A stretch of DNA of 64,000 nt. Origin: Bacteroidales bacterium (GTDB lineage: Bacteria > Bacteroidota > Bacteroidia > Bacteroidales > UBA932). This document shows, piece after piece, positions 1 through 8,216 of the stretch. The notes beneath the pieces were generated by a model that ran no database searches, had not been told where the DNA came from, and worked only from the letters and a program-made list of their open reading frames with translations. A program made the translations under genes and the position numbers. Numbering within the stretch: the stretch's first letter is position 1; the number at the start of each line of letters is the position of its first letter. The DNA lies in contig JAFRRA010000002.1 of the NCBI GenBank assembly GCA_017428325.1, forward strand, positions 62,001 to 126,000, in the 5' to 3' direction.

Positions 1-2530
1 CCTTTATCATTTTTTCCAGTGGCTCCACAAAGCGGTCTATGTTGCCCGCTCCGAAGGTCACCAGAAGGTCAATCTTCCCTTCATCCAGTCTCTTCTTGAT
101 TTCGTCAAGGAGCTCCTCTTTGGTTATCAGCACTTTGTCGCTGAGGCTCATCTTGTTGAAAATCAATTCAGAGCTCACTCCTTCTATCGGCAGTTCTCTG
201 GCAGGGTAGATGTCCAGCAATATGGTGCTGTCCGAGGTGCTCAGGGCCTGGGCGAACCCGTCTGCCAGATCTCTGGTCCTGGTGTAGAGGTGAGGCTGGA
301 AGACGGCGGTCAGTTTCCTTGTCGGGAAGGCTTCCCTGAGGGAACTGATTGTAGTTGCAATCTCTTGAGGATGATGTGCATAGTCGTCTATGTACACAAC
401 TTCAGGAGTATTCACGTGTATATCCATGCGCCTCTGGACTCCCCGGAAGGAGGCGAGGGCTTTCTTCAGGCTCTCCTTGTCCACTCCGGCAAGAAGCGCG
501 ACAGAAGAGGCGGCTACAGCGTTCTCTATGTTCACCCAACCCGGTACTCCTACGGTGCAGCCTTCCACGTTACCGATCTCCGGAGGGCAGTTGAGGGTGA
601 AGCGGAACATTCCTGTCTCCTTGCCCTCTTGCTTTATAGACTCTATGTCAGATGCATAGAAGTCCGGTGCCTTGCCTTCCGAAGCCTTGAACGCATAGGT
701 CAGTATCTTGGCTTTCACATTTGAAGTGTCCAGGATGATTCCCTGTTTTACTATGAGGTATCCGTCCGCGTCAACCTGTGAGGCGAACTTTGCGTAGGCC
801 TCCCTCATGTTCTCAACCGTTCCGTAGATATCCAGATGGTCCGGATCTGTGGCTGTAACCACAGCGATGTGAGGGAACAGCTGGTGGAAAGAACGGTCAA
901 ACTCGTCCGCTTCCGCCACAACCGTATCATTTGCAGCAAGAAGGAGGTTGCTTCCGTAATTCTTGGAGATTCCTCCCAGGAAGGCGTTGCATCCCTTGCC
1001 GCTGCTCTGGATTATGTGGGCAAGCAGGGTGCTGGTGGTGGTCTTGCCGTGGCTACCGCTTATTGCCAGGCAGGTTTTTCCCTCGGCGATGTGGCCGAGT
1101 GCGCGGCTCCTCTTTATTACCTTGTAGCCCTTTGCGTTTACGGAGACAAGTTCCTGCATGTCTGCCGGTATGGCAGGGGTGTAGATAACCAGGGTGTTGT
1201 CCTTGTCCTGAGGAATCATGGAAGGATTGTCCTCGTAGTGGACTGCAATGCCCTCGCTTTCCAGGGCCTTTGTCAAAGGGCTAGGGGTACGGTCGTATCC
1301 GCTCACGCTGCATCCGCGGCTTTTGTAATATCTTGCCAGGGCGCTCATTCCGATTCCGCCTATGCCGATGAAGTACACATTCTTTGGCTCTGAAGGTTTT
1401 GCGTTAAAGGTCTTTCCCTTGCAGAGTTTCAGGCACTCGTCCGCGATTTCCTTTCCGGCATCCGGCTTGGCAAGCTTAAGTATGTTCTCTTCCAGGGCGG
1501 CTATCCTGGCACTATCCGTTATCAAGGCCTCTACGGTGTCCATAAGTTTCTCCTCTGCCTCGACATCCTTGACAATCATAGCGGCGTCCTTGTTTACAAG
1601 GCTCATCGCATTGTGTGTCTGATGGTCTTCGGCGACATTAGGGCTAGGGACGAAGATTGTGCATTTGCCGGCTACGCAAAGCTCCGATATGGTGCCGGCT
1701 CCGGCACGGCTGACAACGATGTCGGCAGCGGCGTAGGCAAGGTCCATCCTGCTAATGAAATCAGTACAACAGACACACTCATGAGGGGTAGATTTCAAAA
1801 ACTCGTCTATCTCTTTCTTATAGACCTTGCCACACTGCCAGATAACCTGGAATCCCTTTATGCGGTTTTCCAGTATAGCTTTCTTCATACAGTTGTTCAG
1901 AGTACGGCATCCCAGGCTTCCGCCGACTACGAAGACAGTTTTTTTCTGCGGGTCGAGATTGTAGAAACGTATGCCTTCTTCCTTCATTTCAGGAGTGCAG
2001 CGTACAATTTCCTTGCGGATAGGGTTGCCTGTCAGAAGGATCCTGTCCTTAGGGAAGAAACGTTCCATATTGTCGTAAGCCACGCAAATCTTGGCGGCTT
2101 TTGATGCGTTTTTGCGGTTGACGATTCCGGCAAAGGAATTCTGTTCCTGAAGCAATACCGGAACCTTCAGGGCTGCGGCTGCGGAAACTACGGCAGCAGA
2201 GGCATATCCGCCGACTCCGACCACGAAGTCCGGCTTGAATTCCTTCACGATCTTCTTTGCCAGGCGGCGGCATTTCAGATAGTCTCTGGCTACGCCGATG
2301 TTGGACAGAGAGTATAACGGTCTGTGTAGTCCCCTTGCAGGGATGCCTTTGATCGGATATCCGGCTGCCGGGACTTTCTCCATTTCCATCCGTCCGCTTG
2401 CTCCCACAAAGAGGATCTCTGCATCCGGGACCTGGGCCTTGATGGAATTGGCTATAGAGATGGCCGGGAATATGTGCCCGCCGGTTCCTCCTCCGCTAAC
2501 AATGACTTTCAAATTATTCATTTCATTCAT
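1..2530 (-). CDS. murG/murC: MurG-MurC fusion protein (lipid II GlcNAc-transferase / UDP-MurNAc:L-alanine ligase), C-terminus cut by window edge
   Basis: One open frame of 843 codons. Residues 1 to about 375 are a MurG glycosyltransferase: the glycine-rich GGGTGGH loop is at residues 13-19 and a typical MurG C-terminal region containing PSPNVAEDHQT follows. MurG adds GlcNAc to lipid I at the inner face of the membrane. After a short linker around residues 372-383 the frame goes straight into MurC: the Rossmann motif FIGIGGIGMSA begins near residue 387, the ATP loop GSHGKTTT is at 492-499, and the central and C-terminal ligase domains run to the edge. MurC adds L-Ala to UDP-MurNAc in the cytoplasm. 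The normal MurC end (GAGNIDR region) is reached, so only a few residues are missing. I read every codon from 2530 to 1 and found no stop. The start may be 2530 or the in-frame ATG at 2521. It is last in the visible dcw operon, 31 bp after ftsW. No ATG lies near the MurC start; a GTG at 1378 is the only nearby internal candidate. Confidence 0.93.
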   Translation of the reverse strand, partial: MNEMNNLKVIVSGGGTGGHIFPAISIANSIKAQVPDAEILFVGASGRMEMEKVPAAGYPIKGIPARGLHRPLYSLSNIGVARDYLKCRRLAKKIVKEFKPDFVVGVGGYASAAVVSAAAALKVPVLLQEQNSFAGIVNRKNASKAAKICVAYDNMERFFPKDRILLTGNPIRKEIVRCTPEMKEEGIRFYNLDPQKKTVFVVGGSLGCRTLNNCMKKAILENRIKGFQVIWQCGKVYKKEIDEFLKSTPHECVCCTDFISRMDLAYAAADIVVSRAGAGTISELCVAGKCTIFVPSPNVAEDHQTHNAMSLVNKDAAMIVKDVEAEEKLMDTVEALITDSARIAALEENILKLAKPDAGKEIADECLKLCKGKTFNAKPSEPKNVYFIGIGGIGMSALARYYKSRGCSVSGYDRTPSPLTKALESEGIAVHYEDNPSMIPQDKDNTLVIYTPAIPADMQELVSVNAKGYKVIKRSRALGHIAEGKTCLAISGSHGKTTTSTLLAHIIQSSGKGCNAFLGGISKNYGSNLLLAANDTVVAEADEFDRSFHQLFPHIAVVTATDPDHLDIYGTVENMREAYAKFASQVDADGYLIVKQGIILDTSNVKAKILTYAFKASEGKAPDFYASDIESIKQEGKETGMFRFTLNCPPEIGNVEGCTVGVPGWVNIENAVAASSVALLAGVDKESLKKALASFRGVQRRMDIHVNTPEVVYIDDYAHHPQEIATTISSLREAFPTRKLTAVFQPHLYTRTRDLADGFAQALSTSDSTILLDIYPARELPIEGVSSELIFNKMSLSDKVLITKEELLDEIKKRLDEGKIDLLVTFGAGNIDRFVEPLEKMIK

Positions 2531-2561
2531 AATTTTCAATTCCTTTTCTGTCCTCTTTTTT

Positions 2562-3986
2562 TTAAGTCAGCTCGTCTTCTTCGCGGCCGAGCTGGTCCGC
2601 ATATCTTTGTTTCAGGTATTCGTCCCTTTCTTCCTGTGTCATGGCGTCTTGCTTAAGCTGCTCGGCCATGGCCTCTTTTCTTTCCTCTTCCTTCTTGCGC
2701 TCGCGTTCAAGGCGCTTCTGCTCCCTTTCCAGGCGTTCCTTTTCCAGTATCATAGCCTCAGCGTCTTCCTTGGTCCTGGAAATAGACAGTATGATTCCGA
2801 AGGCGCAGCTGATAATCACAAAGGAGGTTCCTCCCAGGCTTATCAGCGGAAGCGTGTGCCCGGTTACAGGGAATATGCCCACGTTCACCAGTATGTGGAG
2901 CATTGCCTGCACAAGTATCACGGCTCCAAGTCCGCCCGCCGTAACGGCAGAGAAGACAGTGCGGCATCCCTTGACTATCAGCACACATCGGTAGAAGAAC
3001 CATACATACAGCATCATTACCAGGAGGCCTCCCCAGAGTCCGTACTCTTCAATAATGATGGAGTAGATATAGTCTGAGTAAGGGTGTGGCAGTACATATC
3101 GCTGAGTACTCTTGCCCGGTCCTTTTCCAATAAGGCCTCCTTCCTTTACGGCTATCTGCGCCATATCCGCCTGAAGGGTCTCGTCCGCCAGCCTCTGCTG
3201 CTCCCTCTTGCTCAATGTGCTTACATCCACTGCGTCTTCGCTGCTGAAGAACCTGTTGAACCTCTCGATGGCAGTATCCATCCTAGGGAAGATTCCGCGG
3301 TGCTCTGAAGTGAACGGCTTGCTAACGAGATGCAGCAGTATCAGCAGTATGACTCCCGCCGCCCCGAGTCCTATGGTCTTAAGCAGGTAGGACGGTTTTA
3401 TGCCGGCAAGGAAGAGCACTATGAAACATATCAGCGCCAGATAGAGGGCTGCGGATACGCTTCCTACAAGTACCAGCACGATGCAGACTCCGATAGGGGC
3501 GATAATCTTTATCAGGAAGTTCTTGTAGGTGTCTATCTTCATTATTTCCAAAGCCCTTGCAAGGTAGAGCACTATGGCGATCTTGGCGAACTCTGTAGGC
3601 TGGAACTGTATTCCTCCAATCGACAGCCATCTCTGGGCGTCGTTTGTCTTTACTCCGATGGCCAATGTAAGTACAAGCAGGACAATGGCAAGGAGAAGAC
3701 TCAGCATGGAGAACATCCTGTACCATTTTGGAGGGACCTTGTAGCATATGAACAGGGCGGCGATTCCCAGTACCACAAACCTTATCTGCTTCATCAGGAT
3801 GCCAAAGTTCGTGCTGCCCTTCATATAGGCGAGCGAACTGCTGGCCGAATATATGAGGGCAATGGAAATGAGACTCAGAAGGAAGAAAATGGCCCAGATG
3901 ACCTTGTCTCCGTGGAGACGGCTCATCACCTCTTCCTGAGCTTCCTGCTTTGCGCCGTTCTTTATGTCCTTTTCGATGTCTGCCAT
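2562..3986 (-). CDS. ftsW: FtsW, SEDS-family septal peptidoglycan glycosyltransferase, with a long charged C-terminal tail
   Basis: A 474-residue polytopic membrane protein of the SEDS family (FtsW/RodA/SpoVE). FtsW polymerises lipid II at the division septum together with the FtsI transpeptidase. The sequence has about ten hydrophobic segments and the family signatures FQPTEFAKIA (near residue 132) and a late HTLPLISLGG stretch (near 375). Its position between murD and murG is the standard dcw order, which favours FtsW over RodA. Unusual is the tail from about residue 403 to 474, some 70 residues rich in Glu, Lys and Arg with heptad-like spacing. It is probably a cytoplasmic coiled coil and could contact other divisome proteins, which is inference. 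It lies 23 bp after murD. Confidence 0.95.
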   Translation of the reverse strand: MADIEKDIKNGAKQEAQEEVMSRLHGDKVIWAIFFLLSLISIALIYSASSSLAYMKGSTNFGILMKQIRFVVLGIAALFICYKVPPKWYRMFSMLSLLLAIVLLVLTLAIGVKTNDAQRWLSIGGIQFQPTEFAKIAIVLYLARALEIMKIDTYKNFLIKIIAPIGVCIVLVLVGSVSAALYLALICFIVLFLAGIKPSYLLKTIGLGAAGVILLILLHLVSKPFTSEHRGIFPRMDTAIERFNRFFSSEDAVDVSTLSKREQQRLADETLQADMAQIAVKEGGLIGKGPGKSTQRYVLPHPYSDYIYSIIIEEYGLWGGLLVMMLYVWFFYRCVLIVKGCRTVFSAVTAGGLGAVILVQAMLHILVNVGIFPVTGHTLPLISLGGTSFVIISCAFGIILSISRTKEDAEAMILEKERLEREQKRLERERKKEEERKEAMAEQLKQDAMTQEERDEYLKQRYADQLGREEDELT

Positions 3987-4009
3987 TGCTGACTTTCTGT
4001 CTCCGATAA

Positions 4010-5350
4010 TTATAATTCCCTTACAGCCTTCTTGAACTGGTCTCCGCGATCCTCATAGCTCTTAAACAGGTCGAAGCTGGCGCAGCAAGGGCTGAGGAGG
4101 ACGGTGTCTCCAGGGACAGCGTTCTCGTAAGCTGCCTTTACCGCGTCTTTTGCGCTGGTCACGTCTATGATCTTGTCCACCTTGTCCGCAAAGCACTCGT
4201 GAAGTTTCTCGTTGTGCAGTCCCATGCAGATGAGAACCTTGACTTTGTCCTTGACGAACTTGTAGAGAGGGCTGTAGTCGTTGCCCTTGTCCTTGCCGCC
4301 GGCAATCCATACTACAGGAGTCTTCATGCTTTCCAGTGCGTACCAGGCGGAATCCACGTTCGTCGCCTTGGAATCGTTGATATACATAACGCCCTTGATG
4401 GAGAGCACTTTCTCAAGCCTGTGCTCAACTCCCTGGAAGTTCATCAGCGATTCGCGTATTACCTTGTTGTCTATATTCACGGCCTTTGCGGCAATGGCTG
4501 CGGCCATGGAGTTATAGACATTGTGCTTGCCCTGCAGAGCAAGTTCCTTCAGGTACATGGAGTACTCGTCGTCCTCGTAGCGGACAAACAGGCGGTCTTC
4601 GTCTATGAATGCGCCCTGGTCCACCTTCTTCTTCTGGGTGAACGGGAGTTTCTTGGCGGTTAGCACTATACGGTCCAGTTCCTTTGCGGTGATAGGGTCG
4701 TCCGCGCAGAACACGAAGCACTCCCTGTCCGTAAGGTTCTGGACGATGCGGAACTTGGCGTCCACATAATTCTGCATTTTGAACTGGTAGCGGTCCAGGT
4801 GGTCCGGGGTAATGTTTGTCAGGATCGCTATGTCTGCCTTGAAGGCGTACATTCCGTCCAGCTGGAAGCTGCTGAGTTCTATCACGTAGTAGTCGTATTT
4901 CTCTGTGGCTACCTGATAGGCGTAGCTCTTGCCGATGTTGCCGGCAAGTCCCACGTTCAGCCCGGCGTTCTTGAGCATATAGTAGATAAGGGACGTGGTG
5001 GTGGTCTTGCCGTTGCTTCCGGTTATGCAGATCTTCTTTGCACGGTCATATCTTCCCGCAAACTCTATCTCGGAGATTACCGGTATGCGGTATTCCCTGA
5101 TGGTCTGCACCATAGGGTTCTCCTCCGGAATGCCCGGGCTCTTTACGACCTCGTCTGCACAGAGGATCTTTTCCTCGGTGTGGCCTCCTTCTTCGTATTC
5201 GATCTGGAATTTGGAGAGCGTCTGCTTGTATTGCGGCTTAATTGTTCCGGCATCGCTGAGGAAAACGTCAAAGCCCTTGACCTTTGCAAGGACGGCGCTT
5301 CCCACTCCGCTTTCTCCTCCTCCAAGTACTACAATTCTTTTCTTTCCCAT
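4010..5350 (-). CDS. murD: UDP-N-acetylmuramoyl-L-alanine:D-glutamate ligase
   Basis: MurD adds D-glutamate to UDP-MurNAc-L-Ala in the cytoplasm using ATP. The 446 residues show the Mur ligase plan: an N-terminal Rossmann-like start (VVLGGGESGVGSA), the ATP-binding loop GSNGKTTTT near residue 110, the Mur-ligase NITPDHLDRY motif near 180, and a C-terminal domain with the LSPCCASFDLF signature typical of MurD. The length matches the family. It is in the dcw operon, 15 bp after mraY and 23 bp before ftsW. Confidence 0.97.
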   Translation of the reverse strand: MGKKRIVVLGGGESGVGSAVLAKVKGFDVFLSDAGTIKPQYKQTLSKFQIEYEEGGHTEEKILCADEVVKSPGIPEENPMVQTIREYRIPVISEIEFAGRYDRAKKICITGSNGKTTTTSLIYYMLKNAGLNVGLAGNIGKSYAYQVATEKYDYYVIELSSFQLDGMYAFKADIAILTNITPDHLDRYQFKMQNYVDAKFRIVQNLTDRECFVFCADDPITAKELDRIVLTAKKLPFTQKKKVDQGAFIDEDRLFVRYEDDEYSMYLKELALQGKHNVYNSMAAAIAAKAVNIDNKVIRESLMNFQGVEHRLEKVLSIKGVMYINDSKATNVDSAWYALESMKTPVVWIAGGKDKGNDYSPLYKFVKDKVKVLICMGLHNEKLHECFADKVDKIIDVTSAKDAVKAAYENAVPGDTVLLSPCCASFDLFKSYEDRGDQFKKAVREL

Positions 5351-5365
5351 ATCTGCTTATATGTC

Positions 5366-6646
5366 TTATCTAATCTTCAATGTTATTACTGAGAGTATTC
5401 CGAGCACGATGGTGATGATCCAGAAGCGGACGGTGATCTTTGCCTCAGGGGTGATGTGGTGCGGCCACTGGATGAGGGCGTCCGGATTCTCTTTCTGGAA
5501 GTGATGGTGCAGCGGGCTCATTCTGAACACTCTGACTCCTTCTCCCTTTTTCTTCTTGGTATATTTGAAGTAATATCTCTGTATCAGTACGCTGAGGCTT
5601 TCCACGAAGAAGATGCCGCAGAAAATAGGGATGAGGAACTCTTTCCTTATCATGATGGCGGCCACTCCGATTATTCCTCCAATGGCCAGCGATCCTGTGT
5701 CTCCCATAAATACCTGGGCAGGGAAGGTGTTGTACCACAGGAAGCCTATGAGCGCTCCCACGAATGCGGCCATGAAAATCACGATCTCTCCCGTGTTCGG
5801 GATATACATTATGTTAAGATAGTCTGCAAAGACCGCGTTGCCGCTCAGATAGGCGAGTATCGCCACGGTAGACCCGACTATGGCCGACGTGCCCGTGGCA
5901 AGGCCGTCCATTCCGTCCGTCAGGTTAGTTCCGTTGGATACAGCAATCACTATGAAAGTGATGATCAGCACATAGATGACATTGGTCGCCCAGTCCCTGA
6001 AACGGCCTTCTCCAGGAGCCAGCCAGGAATACTTGAACTCGTTGTGCTTGAGGAACGGGATGGTGGTGGTACGGCTCTTTACATCGCGATAATAAATGAC
6101 CTTCTCGTCTCCGACACCGCTGACAACCTCTTTCTGCTCTCCGGCGTGAGGAGTGTCGCTGTAAAGACGGATTACGTTCTGCTTGCTGACCAGCAGGGTC
6201 ACTCCCACTACGATTCCTACAGCCAGCTGGCCGTAAATCTTGTATTTCTCCTTGAGTCCTTCCTTGTTCTTCTTGAAGACCTTTATGGAATCATCCTTGA
6301 ATCCGATATATCCCAGGCAGATGGTGGTGAAGATAAGCAGCAGCACGTAAACGCTGTTGAGCTTGCAGAACAGGAGAACTGGAATGAGTATGCTCAGCAG
6401 GATAATGAGTCCTCCCATGGTAGGTGTGCCTTTCTTTGCCAGCTGCCCTTCGAGTCCGAGGTCACGTATTGTCTCGCCGATCTGCTTGGCCTGAAGGCGG
6501 CGTATGATCTTCGGACCGATCCAGAAGGCTATAATCAGCGCCAGAATGACGCAGGCTGAACCTCTGAACGTAATGTAATTCATCAGGTTAGCTCCAGGGA
6601 TATCCCATCCCATGCTCTCGAACCATTTGAAAAGATGATATAACAT
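5366..6646 (-). CDS. mraY: Phospho-N-acetylmuramoyl-pentapeptide transferase
   Basis: MraY transfers phospho-MurNAc-pentapeptide to undecaprenyl phosphate, making lipid I in the inner membrane. At 426 residues it is longer than the roughly 360 of proteobacterial MraY. The extra length is an insert around residues 165-220 (GVGDEKVIYYRDVK region), which fits my recollection of the Bacteroidota form. Visible family signatures are the TPTMGG loop near residue 75, NLTDGMDGLA near 240, the GDTGSLA catalytic-aspartate loop, and the MSPLHHHFQ motif near the C-terminus. Multiple membrane segments are clear. It follows murE by 15 bp. Confidence 0.97.
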   Translation of the reverse strand: MLYHLFKWFESMGWDIPGANLMNYITFRGSACVILALIIAFWIGPKIIRRLQAKQIGETIRDLGLEGQLAKKGTPTMGGLIILLSILIPVLLFCKLNSVYVLLLIFTTICLGYIGFKDDSIKVFKKNKEGLKEKYKIYGQLAVGIVVGVTLLVSKQNVIRLYSDTPHAGEQKEVVSGVGDEKVIYYRDVKSRTTTIPFLKHNEFKYSWLAPGEGRFRDWATNVIYVLIITFIVIAVSNGTNLTDGMDGLATGTSAIVGSTVAILAYLSGNAVFADYLNIMYIPNTGEIVIFMAAFVGALIGFLWYNTFPAQVFMGDTGSLAIGGIIGVAAIMIRKEFLIPIFCGIFFVESLSVLIQRYYFKYTKKKKGEGVRVFRMSPLHHHFQKENPDALIQWPHHITPEAKITVRFWIITIVLGILSVITLKIR

Positions 6647-6661
6647 AATCTTCCTGTTTCT

Positions 6662-8194
6662 TTATTGTCTGCCGTACTCTCTCAGCCTGAAGGCTTCCCT
6701 TACGGTCTCCTTGTCGTCCATGTGGCGCTTTTCAGTGCCTATTATCTGATAGTCCTCGTGTCCTTTTCCGGCAACCAGGATAATGGAACCCGGAACAGCG
6801 GTCATGACCGCATTCTGTATAGCCTGGATGCGGTCCGGAATGAACTTGGCCTTCAATACGGAATCGGCATCCATTCCGGCCTTGATGTTGTCTATTATAG
6901 CCATCGGGTCTTCCGTCCTCGGATTGTCGCTTGTGACGAAGATCCGGTCTGCATACATGCCGGCTATCGCTCCCATCTCAGGGCGCTTGGTCTTGTCGCG
7001 GTCTCCTCCGCAACCGAACACGCAAATGAGGTCTCCCTTAGGTTTCAGCGCCTTGAGGGTCTTGAGCACGTTCTCCAGAGCGTCTGGAGTATGGGCATAG
7101 TCCACGGCGGCGATGATGTCGTCATCTCCCCTGAAATACTCCAGCCTTCCGTTCACGCTGCGCAGCGTGCTCATCGTCTTGACCACTTCGTCGTGCGGGG
7201 CGCCGAGAAGGATGGCCGTTCCGTAGATTGCGGTAAGGTTCTCCGCATTATATTCCCCGATGAAGTTGCACCAGACTTCAGTACCGTTGATATTCAGCTG
7301 CATTCCGTCTATGCTCTGCTCGATTATCCTGGTCTTGAAGTCAGCCACGTTGCGGGTGGAATAAGTGTGTACCTGAGCCCTGGTGCTCTGCACCATATAT
7401 TCCCCGTTGCGGTCGTCTATGTTGGTCAGGGCGAATGCATCCGGCTCGAGACTGTCGAAGAACTTTTTCTTGCAGTTGCGGTAATTCTCGAAAGTCTTGT
7501 GGTAGTCCAGATGGTCGTGGGTAAGGTTGGTGAAAATTCCGCCGGCAAACTTCACGCCCGTAATCCTCTCCTGGTCAATGGCGTGGGAGCTTACTTCCAT
7601 AAAGCAGTAGGAGCATCCCTCGCTGACCATCTGGTCCAGGAGCTTGTTTAGTTCCAGCGGCCCCGGAGTCGTGTTGATTGTCGGGTATTTTGTGTCACCG
7701 ACATAGTTGGCGATGGTGCTCAGCAGTCCGCACTTGTGGCCAAGGGCGGTGAAGGTGTTGTACAGGAGGGTCGCGATGGAAGTCTTTCCGTTGGTTCCCG
7801 TTACACCGATTAGCTTGAGCTTTGAGGAAGGGTTGCTGAAGTTGTTTACGGCGATCTTGGCTTCGGCCTCGCGGCTGCTCTTTACCACAACATATACCAC
7901 GAGGTCACGGTCTCCTCTCCTGATAGGTGCTTCCTCGTCTTCCGGGATATTCTCGCATACAATGTACTGGGCTCCTCTCTCGATGGCGTCGCGGACATAC
8001 TTCCCGCCGTCAGCGGTTGCGCCTTTGACTGCTATGAAGAGGCTTCCGCGGGTGCATTTACGGGAATCCGCCGTTATGCTTCTGACATCGTTGCTGCTGA
8101 CAACGCTGAACATGGCGGTGTCCGGGGAGATTTCTTCCTTTCCCTGGAATTCCCTTATAATCCTTATTCCCTTCAGTAGTTGACCTAATCTCAT
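6662..8194 (-). CDS. murE: UDP-N-acetylmuramoyl-tripeptide synthetase (meso-diaminopimelate adding)
   Basis: MurE adds the third stem residue to UDP-MurNAc-L-Ala-D-Glu. The 510-residue protein has the N-terminal substrate domain with ITADSRK, the ATP loop GVTGTNGKTS near residue 130, the LTHDHLDYH motif, and the specificity motif DNPR (in TSDNPRTEDP near residue 425). DNPR marks ligases that select meso-diaminopimelate rather than lysine, so this organism should have DAP-type peptidoglycan. It is preceded by ftsI with a 22-bp gap. Confidence 0.97.
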   Translation of the reverse strand: MRLGQLLKGIRIIREFQGKEEISPDTAMFSVVSSNDVRSITADSRKCTRGSLFIAVKGATADGGKYVRDAIERGAQYIVCENIPEDEEAPIRRGDRDLVVYVVVKSSREAEAKIAVNNFSNPSSKLKLIGVTGTNGKTSIATLLYNTFTALGHKCGLLSTIANYVGDTKYPTINTTPGPLELNKLLDQMVSEGCSYCFMEVSSHAIDQERITGVKFAGGIFTNLTHDHLDYHKTFENYRNCKKKFFDSLEPDAFALTNIDDRNGEYMVQSTRAQVHTYSTRNVADFKTRIIEQSIDGMQLNINGTEVWCNFIGEYNAENLTAIYGTAILLGAPHDEVVKTMSTLRSVNGRLEYFRGDDDIIAAVDYAHTPDALENVLKTLKALKPKGDLICVFGCGGDRDKTKRPEMGAIAGMYADRIFVTSDNPRTEDPMAIIDNIKAGMDADSVLKAKFIPDRIQAIQNAVMTAVPGSIILVAGKGHEDYQIIGTEKRHMDDKETVREAFRLREYGRQ

Positions 8195-8216
8195 CGTTTT
8201 CTGTATTGCTGTGTTT

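Noticed and set aside
1376-1378. GTG codon at the beginning of the MurC part as a separate start
   Set aside because: It is in frame but inside the fused frame, and there is no stop before it. A second start may exist but there is no evidence for one, so the fusion is the simplest reading.
5456-6559. 367-codon plus-strand frame opposite mraY
   Set aside because: Shadow frame without a start context or motif; mraY explains the region.
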